In this document: piece after piece, positions 16,622-25,357 of the stretch
Position numbering within the stretch: position 1 is the first letter of the stretch
How the letters are laid out: every line of letters begins with the position of its first letter
Assembly (NCBI RefSeq): GCF_007431345.1
Contig: NZ_CP041730.1
Location: 496,001-560,000 of the forward strand
Direction of reading: 5' to 3'
Length of the DNA: 64,000 nt
Origin: Chitinimonas arctica
GTDB lineage: Bacteria; Pseudomonadota; Gammaproteobacteria; Burkholderiales; Chitinimonadaceae
The notes under the pieces: model-generated
The model's database searches: none
Told to the model about the DNA's origin: nothing
What the model saw: only the letters and a program-made list of their open reading frames with translations
Translations under genes and position numbers: made by a program

Positions 16622-17742
16622 TACTTGCTTCCTTGGTTGGTTGCCTTGGGCTTGCCCTTGCGGGCCGCGTAGATTTCGGTGGAATTGGGCGAACGGGCCA
16701 GCGTCTGGGTCGCGTCCGGTACCGGCTCACAGTTGTCGATCTCTCCCACATCGGCGGCGATCAGCTTGTCGAACAACCGCGCACGCACGGCATCGGCACC
16801 CAGCCCCACAGCCAAGTAGTCGCCTGCCAGTTCCGGCAACTTGGCAGTCTGGCACAGGACCGATACGGCTTCGATACGGCTGACTTCAGCGGCCACGGTG
16901 GCCTCGTCCTTGAGGGCAGTAGACACAATCAGTTTCTCGGCAAGTTGGGGGTGCCCAGCCTGGATACAGGCTTGGGTGAGGCGGGCCGCCAGGGCGGCGA
17001 CGTTGTGGGCGGGTTCCTGTGGGGGCTGGGGCGCTGGATCAGCTTTTGTCTCGGCTGGTTTGTCTTTCTCCACCAGCGCTTGCGGCAATTTCCGATACTT
17101 GGCCAGGATGGGCGACAACGCCCGCGCCTTGGCTTGCACCGTCCCGCTGATTTCATCGGCCAGGCCCAGGGCCACCGCCTCGTAGGGAGACAACCAGGTT
17201 TCCGCATCTAGCATGGTTTTCAGGGTGGCCGCGTCCATCTTGGGCGCCTTGGCCCGATAGGTTGCCAGCAGTCCGCCGGTCACCTTGTCGAGGACGTCAG
17301 CGGTTTTGCGCAGCTCTTCGGCATCGCCCGATGCCCAGGTCCAAGGGTTGTGGATCATCATCATGGTGTTTTCGGCCATCACAACGCGATGGGCACCACA
17401 GGCAATCACGCTGGCAGCACTGGCGGCCAAGCCATCGATCCGCACGGTACAGCGGTCACCCAGGCGAGCAAGGGCATTGGAAATGGCGAAGCCGTCGAAC
17501 ACATCTCCGCCATCGCTATCGATAGCGACAGTAATCGCCGACTTGCCGTCATCCAGGGCCTTCAGCTCACGGATGAAATCGGCAGCTCTTAGACCCCAGC
17601 CGCCGATATCGTCGTAAATCATGACTTCGATGGCCTGGCCGGCTGTTTCAGGCTTAGCCATGTTGTACCAGGGCCGGCCGCTTTCATCGGTGCCAGCCTT
17701 GGCGTAAATGCGCGGCACGTTGGCACGCAGGTTTAGACTCAT
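16621..17742 (-). CDS. ClpP-like prohead protease / scaffold
   Basis: A 373-residue protein. Residues 30-200 form a ClpP-like serine protease: ITVAIDSDGGDVFDGFAI, GLAASAASVIACGAH with the Ser nucleophile, and MMMIHNPW with the His. The Pro- and Ala-rich C-terminal third (QPPQEPAHNVAALAARL) likely serves as scaffold, as in lambda gpC/Nu3. It cuts itself and the portal during prohead maturation. It overlaps the portal gene by four bases. Confidence 0.9.
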   Translation of the reverse strand: MSLNLRANVPRIYAKAGTDESGRPWYNMAKPETAGQAIEVMIYDDIGGWGLRAADFIRELKALDDGKSAITVAIDSDGGDVFDGFAISNALARLGDRCTVRIDGLAASAASVIACGAHRVVMAENTMMMIHNPWTWASGDAEELRKTADVLDKVTGGLLATYRAKAPKMDAATLKTMLDAETWLSPYEAVALGLADEISGTVQAKARALSPILAKYRKLPQALVEKDKPAETKADPAPQPPQEPAHNVAALAARLTQACIQAGHPQLAEKLIVSTALKDEATVAAEVSRIEAVSVLCQTAKLPELAGDYLAVGLGADAVRARLFDKLIAADVGEIDNCEPVPDATQTLARSPNSTEIYAARKGKPKATNQGSK

Positions 17743-19211
17743 GCAACTTCTTTCGTTGTCTTGGTTTGGATGATGGGGTCGGTGCTGTAGACCAGGCCCA
17801 AGCCTTGCGCCCGCTGGAGCGAGGCGGCGTTCTCGGCATCGATCGTTTCGGTGTCGTAGCCCAGACTCATGGCGACTTCGTCGCGCGACTTGAAGCCGGC
17901 CTTCACCTCCTCTTGGCGGGTCTGGACGTCCTGCAGCGGGTGCAGGTACTTCCAGGCCTGCGGCACCCAGCGGGTACGCAGGTAGGCACGCCGTTGCGCG
18001 GGGTAGTTGGGTAAGGCAATCGCGCCTGCCAACACGGCGGCATCCAGCCAGGCGGCCCGCACCGGGCGGCACAGCTGGTGGACGTAAAGACTGGTCTGGA
18101 TCTGTTCGATGCGGCGCTGAAATTCGTTCAGCACAACCCGAATGACGCGGTCGCTGACTCCGCGCAGGTCGCCGGTCAGCAATTCATACGGGATGCCACG
18201 CGCCGCCGCGACGGCTTGCAACTGCTGGCGGATGTAGTCGCCATAGTTGTTGCCGGCGTCGGGCGGGGTGCTGAATTCCACTTCCTCACCCGGCAGCAGC
18301 TCCTGCATGGTGCCGGGCTCCAGCCCGACCATCGGCGCGATGTCGTCATGCTGCTCCAGCGGCAGGCCATCGGGGCCGACCGGCACGTCATCCGGCGCCG
18401 GTTTGCGGATAAAGCCGGCAAACAGGTTGGCGACTTCTTGCCGGAATAGCACGGCGTCTTGGAATTCGTTCAGGTGCTTCAGCTGCACCAGAATGGCGGT
18501 CAAGCCCGGCACGCCGCGTAACTGCCCAGCCCGCTGTACTTCGCGGATGTGCAGTACCTGATCGGCAGGGACGCGAACCAGGTCGTTGTAGGTGCTGGTC
18601 GGTACAGAACCTTCGCCAGGGTGGCTGCGGTACATCCAGTACGCCGCCCTGCGGCCAATGCTGTCGAACTCGATGCCGGCGCGGATCACATTGCCGTTCG
18701 CCGTCATCTCGTGCTTGGTGTGTGGCACGAACTCGGGTTCCAGCACTTGCAGCTGAAGCGGGACCGCCAGCCCATCGCTGAGCTTGCGCACCCGTAGGCG
18801 TACAAAGCACTCGCCGGCCAGCTCGACCGTGCGGCAGACCAGCACCTGCTGGCCGTAGAAATCCGTGGCGTCATCGGCGTCGGATTCTTCCACCCAGTCG
18901 TCCCACAGTTCCTGCAGCAGCGCCCGAATGAAAGGATCGGCATGCTTGGGCTTCGGTGCGATGCCGGTCCCGATCATATTGCTGACGATCCGATCCACGC
19001 TGGCGATAGCATAGGGATCGTTGCGGTAGGCGGCCCGCGAGCGGCTGCGCAGGCTGGCGAGATTGCCCAGCACCGAACTGGTCGGACCAGCATCCGACGA
19101 CTGCCAGTTGCGTGCGCGCCGTCCTTCGCCGCCGGCTTCGTAGGGGCTCGCCAGTGCTTTAAGGCGATCAGGCTTCAGCATGCCCTGAGCGCCTTGTCGG
19201 GAACGCTTCAT
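17739..19211 (-). CDS. Phage portal protein (lambda gpB family)
   Basis: A 490-residue lambda-type portal. The N-terminal SLRSRSRAAYRNDPYAIASVDRIVSNMIGTGI, the EFVPHTKHE region and RGVPGLTAILVQLKHLNEFQ are family hallmarks. Twelve copies form the DNA entry ring. It overlaps gpW by four bases and the protease by four bases. Confidence 0.95.
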   Translation of the reverse strand: MKRSRQGAQGMLKPDRLKALASPYEAGGEGRRARNWQSSDAGPTSSVLGNLASLRSRSRAAYRNDPYAIASVDRIVSNMIGTGIAPKPKHADPFIRALLQELWDDWVEESDADDATDFYGQQVLVCRTVELAGECFVRLRVRKLSDGLAVPLQLQVLEPEFVPHTKHEMTANGNVIRAGIEFDSIGRRAAYWMYRSHPGEGSVPTSTYNDLVRVPADQVLHIREVQRAGQLRGVPGLTAILVQLKHLNEFQDAVLFRQEVANLFAGFIRKPAPDDVPVGPDGLPLEQHDDIAPMVGLEPGTMQELLPGEEVEFSTPPDAGNNYGDYIRQQLQAVAAARGIPYELLTGDLRGVSDRVIRVVLNEFQRRIEQIQTSLYVHQLCRPVRAAWLDAAVLAGAIALPNYPAQRRAYLRTRWVPQAWKYLHPLQDVQTRQEEVKAGFKSRDEVAMSLGYDTETIDAENAASLQRAQGLGLVYSTDPIIQTKTTKEVA

Positions 19212-19420
19212 TCGATGCCCTTCCCAGCGTGATAGAACAGTACCCGCCTGGCACGACCGGGATGGGCCTGCTTAGCCAGCTCGGACCGGATGGCATCGCG
19301 GGCGGCACGCAGCTCGGCGAAGCTGCCGTACTCGATTTTGCGGTCGGCGAACTGGACCACCCGCACGCCCTTGGCAATGGCCCTATCCAGGGTGTCGATA
19401 TCGGCTTGGGTAAAGGCCAT
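19208..19420 (-). CDS. Head-tail joining protein gpW (lambda)
   Basis: A 70-residue protein starting MAFTQADIDTLDRAIAKGVR with IEYGSFAELRAARDAI, a good match to lambda gpW, which plugs the portal after packaging. AAAGGAACC precedes the ATG. It lies between the terminase large subunit and portal genes, as in lambda. Confidence 0.93.
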   Translation of the reverse strand: MAFTQADIDTLDRAIAKGVRVVQFADRKIEYGSFAELRAARDAIRSELAKQAHPGRARRVLFYHAGKGIE

Positions 19421-19446
19421 GGGTTCCTTTCTTTTAAGTCGGTCGG

Positions 19447-21360
19447 CTATCGCTTGAGATAGCCGGAGTGCACAGTCCGCCGCGCTGGCAAACGACTCGC
19501 CCCAGGGGTGGGTGGGGCGCGGGGCGTTCGTGCCGTGGTTTCAACGGGCCGGGCGGGCGGCGGTGGGGTGAGTGGGACAACGGGGTCAGGTGCTTCGTAA
19601 GCCGGCACGATGGTGCGACGTGCCAACACTAAGCGCCGTTCGATCTTCAAGCCCTGGAGGGCCGCATAGGCATAAGCACGGCAATCGAGCGCCTCATTGC
19701 GGGCGCCGGCCGGCTTCTCCCAAATACGGATCTCTTGGCCGCGCTTGTCGGTCTTGGTGAGGCGCTTTTCGACGGTGGCCTGGGTGAACCAGTCTTCGTC
19801 GTAGGCCAGCGAGAAGTGGCAGTAGCCGGCCTTGCCCGATTCGGTGATATTGAAGCGGGCGTAGATGGCGTCCTTAGCCGTGTCCACGCCGATCATGCGC
19901 AGGATATGGCCCTGATACTTCTTCGATTTGCTTTGCCGCTTGGGCCAGACCGGCCGGGCACCACCTTGGCCCTTGATCGCCCAGATATTGCGAGCGGCGC
20001 GGGGCGTGCAGAACTCGTAGACCTGCTGGACCGAATGACCGCCCGAGTCGATACAGGTTGCCATCACCCGCAGGGTTCGGCCGTCTTCGGTTTGGCAACG
20101 CACGGTCGCCAGCAATGCATCCAGCCGCTGCCAGACATCCGGCTCGACGGTGGCACCATGCAACACGATGGGCTCGATCCCCCACGATTCTTCGCCCATG
20201 CCCCAGCCGACCAGTTCGACTTCCAAACGGTCGGGATGGGTATCGACGCCAGCGGTCACCACCAGCACGTCGGCTGGCAGGGTCTGGGCATCATAGCTTT
20301 CACGCCGCTTCGCCAGACCTTCGGCGTCGGCCTGCTCGCCCGCTTCCTCGTAGGGCTCGCCCATGGAGGTATTCCACCACGTCTTCAGCTCCTCGGGATT
20401 GCCCTGGGCGCTGAGGTATTCGGTGACGACTTCGGAAAACAAGCGCCAAGGCGAGTACAGCTCGTTCAGGTGAAAGCCGGCGATGTGACTGCCAGGATTG
20501 CCGGCAATCCATTGACCGCTTGCCAACATAGCCGGCTTGTCGGCATCGGTGATGACGCAGCCGTTTTGCGGACAGACCATCCGTGCCAGCTCGGGCTGCG
20601 CTGGGTCGAACAGCATATTGGCCCAGCGCAGGACGTGCATATGGCTGCATTGCGGGCAAGGTACGTGATAGCGGCGCTGATCCGAGCGCAGCCAGGCCCG
20701 TTCGATACGGCTCTTGCCCTTGATGCCAGGCGTACTGAACATCCCGATCTTTTTACGGGACCGGAAGGTAATCGTGCGCTTGCGGCCCAGGTTGACGGGG
20801 TCGCCTTCGGTACCGGCGGAGTCCGGATAACGGTCCACTTCGTCGAACAGCACGATGCGGATGGGGCGGCTTGCCAGGCCGGCCGGCGCATTGGCGCCGA
20901 TCAGGGTGATATGGCCGCCCGGAAAATTCTTCTTGAGGATGGTATTGCCGCTGTCACGGCTCTTGGCTTCCAGCACCTTGCCGCGAAGGGCCGGCGTGTC
21001 CCGGATCATCGGCGCCAAGCGGTCCTTGGAAAACACCTCGGCCATCTCGACTGTCGGTTGCACGACCAGAATGGGCGACGGGTCTTCCGCAATAAAGCAG
21101 CCAATGACGGCTTTGAAGATCAGCGTTTTGCCGACCTGAGAGGAAGCCATTACGGCGACTTCCTCGACGCCCTCTGCATGAAAGGCATCCATGATGCCGC
21201 GCTGATAGGGGGCGCGATCCGTGCGGAACTTGCCGGCCTCGGCACTATCCTCGGGCGAGAGGTAAAGCGCTTCGTCAGCCCACTGGCTGACCGTGATCCG
21301 CCTCGGCGGCGCCCACACCTTCGAGGCTAGGCGCAAGGCTTGTTGCAGGTTCGGGATCAT
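19447..21360 (-). CDS. Terminase large subunit (lambda gpA family)
   Basis: A 637-residue DNA-packaging motor. SSQVGKT near residue 75 is the Walker A motif. PIRIVLFDEVDRYP carries the Walker B acidic residues. TFRSRKKIGMFSTPGIKGKS is the coupling motif, and the zinc-like CPQCSHMH follows. The C-terminal half contains the nuclease with VTAGVDTHPDRLEVELVGWG. It cuts cos and drives packaging. It overlaps the small subunit by 86 bases in another frame. The Pro-rich C-terminal tail probably contacts the portal. Confidence 0.96.
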   Translation of the reverse strand: MIPNLQQALRLASKVWAPPRRITVSQWADEALYLSPEDSAEAGKFRTDRAPYQRGIMDAFHAEGVEEVAVMASSQVGKTLIFKAVIGCFIAEDPSPILVVQPTVEMAEVFSKDRLAPMIRDTPALRGKVLEAKSRDSGNTILKKNFPGGHITLIGANAPAGLASRPIRIVLFDEVDRYPDSAGTEGDPVNLGRKRTITFRSRKKIGMFSTPGIKGKSRIERAWLRSDQRRYHVPCPQCSHMHVLRWANMLFDPAQPELARMVCPQNGCVITDADKPAMLASGQWIAGNPGSHIAGFHLNELYSPWRLFSEVVTEYLSAQGNPEELKTWWNTSMGEPYEEAGEQADAEGLAKRRESYDAQTLPADVLVVTAGVDTHPDRLEVELVGWGMGEESWGIEPIVLHGATVEPDVWQRLDALLATVRCQTEDGRTLRVMATCIDSGGHSVQQVYEFCTPRAARNIWAIKGQGGARPVWPKRQSKSKKYQGHILRMIGVDTAKDAIYARFNITESGKAGYCHFSLAYDEDWFTQATVEKRLTKTDKRGQEIRIWEKPAGARNEALDCRAYAYAALQGLKIERRLVLARRTIVPAYEAPDPVVPLTPPPPARPVETTARTPRAPPTPGASRLPARRTVHSGYLKR

Positions 21361-21811
21361 CGGCGGGCTTCCAGTCGGCTAGCTCGGCGAGGGCTTCGTC
21401 TACCGCTTCGGTGAGGATTCGCTCGGCTTCCTTGGCGGTTCGGGCGTTGAGTAAGGACGGTGCCAGCCGGCCCGGCAGATTGAGCAGCTGGGACTTGGCG
21501 GCGGAGATCATTTCCGTCCAGGCTTGCACTGCATCGGCAGCCCGAATCAGTACGCCATCGGCCAAGGCGTTCTCGCGCTCGACCTTGATGGCCTGGGCAC
21601 GGGTTAAACGGGTCTTCTCGCTATTGAGGTCGCCCACGTCGCCATCGAGCTGGCCGTTCACATGGCGGATGTAGCCGGTCACACAGGCGACGAGTTCGTA
21701 TTGCCCACGGGCGGCGGGCTTGGGGAGGATGTTCTCCTTGACCAGCTGCTGGACCCGACGCGGGGTCATATCCAGCAACTTGGCGAGGGTATCGACGGAA
21801 ACTGTGGGCAT
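21275..21811 (-). CDS. Terminase small subunit (Nu1-like)
   Basis: A 178-residue protein with an N-terminal winged helix (VDTLAKLLDMTPRRVQQLVKENILPK), then an EKTRLTRAQAIKVERENALADG coiled coil, as in the lambda Nu1 family. It binds cosB sites and recruits the large subunit. TTTGGAGTCCC precedes the ATG. The 220 bases in front contain a candidate cos site and repeated TTTCGTTT motifs. Confidence 0.88.
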   Translation of the reverse strand: MPTVSVDTLAKLLDMTPRRVQQLVKENILPKPAARGQYELVACVTGYIRHVNGQLDGDVGDLNSEKTRLTRAQAIKVERENALADGVLIRAADAVQAWTEMISAAKSQLLNLPGRLAPSLLNARTAKEAERILTEAVDEALAELADWKPADDPEPATSLAPSLEGVGAAEADHGQPVG

Positions 21812-21819
21812 GGGACTCC

Positions 21820-22035
21820 AAACGCTTCAAAACGAAACGGTTTGACGGGTAAATTCGTTTGGGCTGAACGCTACTGGAGCGGATAACGCAATTGGGAAAA
21901 CTGCTGAAAGCCTTATGCCACAAGGCTTTGCGGGGAGCGGTGGGAGATGGTCTGCACAGCTAGGCCGATAGGAAACGAAACCGACGAAAAACTTGGTAAC
22001 TAGCTGCAACGCGCGGGTATGCCGACCCGCAGGCG
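21820..22035 (-). other. Candidate cos region upstream of terminase
   Basis: An inverted repeat GCGGGT...ACCCGC at 22013-22030 lies about 200 bp before the Nu1-like start, the same distance as cosN in lambda. Between them on the minus strand are GGTTTCGTTTCC and CGTTTCGTTTTG, which resemble the R sites that lambda Nu1 binds in cosB. No gene is visible from 21812 to 22231. The assignment is inferred from spacing and motif likeness. Confidence 0.35.
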
Positions 22036-22231
22036 CCGGAGATCGGCAGGGACCCCGGCAGCTTGCTTACTCAAATATGATCAATATTGTTCTTTGAATT
22101 CAGCTACTTGCGAAATATTCTTGTTGAAGCGTTAGAGCCGCCGCTGCACAATGAGCTTCACTCGGCAGCTTTAAGGTTGGTTGCCGGCGTCGTGGTCCAC
22201 CAAGTCTATTCAACTCGGCGAGGAGCATCTG

Positions 22232-22579
22232 ATGGTTGAAGGCAAAGAAATGCACTACCCCGTAGATATCGGTATCAATGGGCAGAAATACACAGGAGCT
22301 TGCGACAACGTCAAGGCAGCGATGGAGGTGACGATTCCATACACCGGCAGTGCCCCTCAGGTGTTCATTGGCGACTTCGTGAATTTGCCATATGGTCCGT
22401 TCGAAATCACAGAGGTCGCAGATGTCCAGGGCGGAGGACACCTGGGCGGTCATCCCAACATGCTTATCTTGACTCTAAAAGCGTCGGCCTTCACTGAGCA
22501 TACCCATCATTCGCATTTGGTCTACGAGGGGGCAGCCGCTACCTTCGTTCATACACGTGAGAAAAATTCAAGCACATAG
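22232..22579 (+). CDS. Unknown accessory protein
   Basis: A 115-residue protein beginning MVEGKEMHYPVDIGINGQKY. I chose the ATG at 22232 because GAGGAG lies six bases before it. It is predicted to be mostly beta structure and has a histidine-rich stretch (HTHHSH) near the C-terminus that could bind metal. It has no operon partner on the same strand and no family I recognise. Confidence 0.55.
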   Translation: MVEGKEMHYPVDIGINGQKYTGACDNVKAAMEVTIPYTGSAPQVFIGDFVNLPYGPFEITEVADVQGGGHLGGHPNMLILTLKASAFTEHTHHSHLVYEGAAATFVHTREKNSST

Positions 22580-22688
22580 GCCAATTGATCGGTTGGGCAT
22601 TAATCCTCACCTCGCTTTACCAACCGTGCGGCGCGGAGCGCTCACCGAGCATTCCGCTTTCCATTTGAACTGGCGTAGGGTCAGTCGC

Positions 22689-23105
22689 TTACCTGGCCTC
22701 CAGAGCTGCCAGCATCGCGGCATAGGCATCGTATGGGTAACCAAACCAACCCTCGCAATAAGTGCTACGTTCAATTTCGCCGAAAGACGTGTGCCAAGTA
22801 CTACTGAGCGGAAACACCCACCCAACGAGTCCCGTATCCTCAAACTGATCATGTGTGATGTCGATGATGTAGCCGGCAGCCTCGTACCAAGCATGATTAC
22901 CTGACGCCAGCGTAGGGTGCTGCTCACCGCAGACGTACTCGCCGTTCAGTCCAAAATGCTCTTTTAATAGCCTGCCGATGAGGTTAGTCGCATCACCGCA
23001 TGCGCCGATAGGGAATCTGTGAAACATCGACCCTGATCGAGTAGCCCATCCCTCCATCGCATTTCTACATGTACTAGCAAACTGAACAAGGTCAGCTTCT
23101 TTCAT
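22689..23105 (-). CDS. Transglutaminase-like (papain-fold) protein
   Basis: A 138-residue protein that seems to carry a Cys-His-Asp triad: Cys36 in FPIGACGDAT, His71 in GNHAWYE and Asp82 in YIIDITHDQF. That order and spacing is typical of small transglutaminase-like or deamidase domains. No signal peptide is present. The ATG at 23105 is preferred over a TTG further upstream because AAAGGAA lies before it. Its biological target is unknown; an effector or maturation role is possible. Confidence 0.65.
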   Translation of the reverse strand: MKEADLVQFASTCRNAMEGWATRSGSMFHRFPIGACGDATNLIGRLLKEHFGLNGEYVCGEQHPTLASGNHAWYEAAGYIIDITHDQFEDTGLVGWVFPLSSTWHTSFGEIERSTYCEGWFGYPYDAYAAMLAALEAR

Positions 23106-23194
23106 CGGGACAACGTTCCTTTGAACAACCTCAAGGTCCAGTAGCAACCGCAATCGCGAATTGCGCGTCAGCTGTATGTTAGGTGGTATGGCGA

Positions 23195-23725
23195 CTAATC
23201 CTCGCTATGCACGGTGACATGACGCTGCCGCCGCACCGCTTCGGCGAGTGACTTTCGGGTCAGCCTAGCTTGCCCAGGAACACGGCCCGTTAGTAGCTTG
23301 CAGGCAAATCCGAAGAGCAGCGACGCGATCCAGAAAAAAAGTGCAAGACCAACAATCCACCACGCATTGACACCATTGGCAACATCCACGGCAATGGTGG
23401 CCCAGATGACACCGAGAACCACCCCAACTTGCAAGAGCGGCCCGAGCCATCCCCATGCAGTTTGAATCCAACCACACATATCTGATATGCGATTGCGTAA
23501 GAGTTCCGAGCTAAGTCTCTCGGCTCCAAATTGAAGCAGCTTGGATACGTGCTCTGCACCATCCAACTCTTCGGCAGGTATGCCGAGCGCGAGAGAAATC
23601 TCTTCAAGCACGGCCTTCCGATTGCGCTCACCCACCCAAGTAGCAAACATCATCACGCCCACGCTGAACGCAATGAGCACAACGATGGCTCCGACTATGT
23701 GAGCTAAGGCGATAAGGGCAGCCAC
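23195..23725 (-). CDS. Small integral membrane protein, unknown
   Basis: A 176-residue protein with an N-terminal membrane helix (residues 5-30), a soluble helical segment with a leucine-rich heptad pattern (35-85), two further hydrophobic helices (about 93-140) and a basic C-terminal tail (RKSLAEAVRRQRHV). It is probably an inner-membrane protein. It precedes the transglutaminase-like gene on the same strand with a 90-base gap. No family recognised. Confidence 0.65.
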   Translation of the reverse strand: MAALIALAHIVGAIVVLIAFSVGVMMFATWVGERNRKAVLEEISLALGIPAEELDGAEHVSKLLQFGAERLSSELLRNRISDMCGWIQTAWGWLGPLLQVGVVLGVIWATIAVDVANGVNAWWIVGLALFFWIASLLFGFACKLLTGRVPGQARLTRKSLAEAVRRQRHVTVHSED

Positions 23726-23906
23726 GGGCGGTGCCTATATAGATTCATCGAGAATCAAGTCGATCTTGCGCTATTTATAGAAGATTCCTGATTGTTCTGT
23801 CAGATTGTCCCCACTTGCTGCGCGGCTGGCACACGAACCGGCTCGCACCCCGAGTATTCCGCCCACCGCGCAACGATCACATAGGCGTTGCGCGGGGCCC
23901 AGGGAA

Positions 23907-24161
23907 TCACTCCACCGCGAATCCGACATACCGCCCGTAGTTGTAGCCCGAGGGATCGACAATCAGGGTGCGGCGGCCTGGTGCGTTTACTGCCATCACC
24001 TTGCGTAGCTGGCCGACGTTTAGGTAAGTACGACCAGGCAACGAGCTGCGATCCGCCAAGAGGCAGTTGTTGTCGTACTCGGCTTCGGTGAATTCGCGGA
24101 TCTCGATGACTATGATGGTTCGCCCACCTGCAGGCGATTCAGACCGGCCGCCCGCCAGTCG
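23907..24161 (-). pseudogene. Coding remnant without a usual start
   Basis: This stretch is open for 85 codons and ends in a stop at 23907. The translation contains LPGRTYLNVGQLRKVMAV and RTLIVDPSGYNYGRYVGF, which reads like genuine phage protein sequence with GC-rich codon use. No ATG with a ribosome binding site exists, and a stop lies just upstream. It is probably the 3' end of a decayed gene left at a recombination junction. The flanks (23726-23906 and 24162-24341) hold nothing else I can identify. Confidence 0.4.
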
Positions 24162-24341
24162 TCAGAGTTACTCGAACACCGAAGAATACACCATTTAATA
24201 TCAAACACTTGCGTGACTCAGCTCTACTAGCAGGCGTAAAGCAGCCAAGCTTTGTCGTGGATGATGGTTAGGTTTACTATGCTGTATTGGAAGTACCGTC
24301 GAATTTTCATGATGTCGTTGACCTAACTGAGTTTTGACATA

Positions 24342-25256
24342 ATGGCGACAAAATTTACCCCTCGATTAATCGAACTTACCTACGAGGCCGCCTTGAAGTC
24401 CTATTGGCGGAAAGAGTCTCTGCGCAAGTTCTTGCGCGCCTCTAACGTTTCGGAGGCAATCATTAGTGCTTGGAACTCCGACGAAAGCAAACGGGATTTT
24501 CTGGATAGAATATTCCAGAAGCATCAGATCACTGACAGTGGCAAGACCGTGATATACGGAATGGCTCAGTCTTTGTCCGAGCAAGCGACGTTTCCTGACC
24601 TTCGTAATTGGGAAGATTCTGCGCAAAAAATCTCCGAAGCAACAAAAGCTGTTGCTGAGCTAAAGTCATATCTCAAAGCACAGGATGAAGAAATCCGATC
24701 AGAACGGGAACGAGAACAAGCAAAGGCCAAAGCGCAAGAAGAGCGACAGACAATCCAGCGAACTTTGACAGATAAAGCCAAGCTACAACAGCGTCTTGAA
24801 TCACTGCACTTGAAAGTGGGCACTCAACAAGGCGGGTATGAATTTCAGGACTGGTTCTTCGATCTACTTGAATTTTGCGAAATTCAAAACCGTCGGCCAT
24901 ACGTAAGTGCTGGCCGGCAAATCGATGGTTCGCTTACACATGACGGTACAACCTATTTAATTGAATTAAAATTCACTGGTAGCCAATCCAGTGCTACGGA
25001 TATTGATTCTATTCGAGCAAAGGTAGATGATAAGGCAGACAACACAATGGGGATTATATTGTCTATATCGGGCTTCTCTAGTGTCGCCATCGCTCAAGCC
25101 TCTGGTCGTAAGACAACGTTATTACTGTTTGATGCTATGCATTTATACCTTTTCTTATCCGGCACTCTATCTTTTGGCGAAATTATTTCCCGCATCCGCC
25201 GCCATGTATCACAGACTGGTGAGGCATATCTTCCTGTAGCAAATTTTAGCGGTTAA
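24342..25256 (+). CDS. Restriction-endonuclease-like PD-(D/E)XK protein
   Basis: A 304-residue protein in three parts: a helical N-terminus (1-90), a coiled coil rich in Glu, Lys and Arg (95-155), and a C-terminal nuclease-like domain (160-275). The latter shows Glu167 in YEFQDWFFDLL, Asp195 in GRQIDG and Glu208-Leu-Lys210 in YLIELKF, the PD-(D/E)XK pattern of Mrr-like restriction enzymes. The following SISGFSSVAIAQASG and LLLFDAMHL also occur in that group. AT-rich and isolated among phage genes, it probably acts in defence, possibly with the next gene 101 bases downstream. Confidence 0.75.
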   Translation: MATKFTPRLIELTYEAALKSYWRKESLRKFLRASNVSEAIISAWNSDESKRDFLDRIFQKHQITDSGKTVIYGMAQSLSEQATFPDLRNWEDSAQKISEATKAVAELKSYLKAQDEEIRSEREREQAKAKAQEERQTIQRTLTDKAKLQQRLESLHLKVGTQQGGYEFQDWFFDLLEFCEIQNRRPYVSAGRQIDGSLTHDGTTYLIELKFTGSQSSATDIDSIRAKVDDKADNTMGIILSISGFSSVAIAQASGRKTTLLLFDAMHLYLFLSGTLSFGEIISRIRRHVSQTGEAYLPVANFSG

Positions 25257-25357
25257 ACTATGAGTTTCACTGCGCAGCAATTTCGCGACCAAAGTTGGGC
25301 TTTTCCGCTGGATGTGCAGGCAAAGCCGGATAAAAATTGCAAAGCCAGGAGCGAAAA

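Noticed and set aside
19735..21330. A 531-codon plus-strand open frame over the terminase large subunit gene
   Set aside because: It is antisense to a clearly recognised terminase gene in GC-rich DNA, has no ribosome binding site, and its product has low-complexity shadow composition.
22100..22453. A 117-codon minus-strand frame opposite the gene at 22232-22579
   Set aside because: The plus-strand frame has GAGGAG at good spacing and this one has no ribosome binding site, although neither product is recognised.
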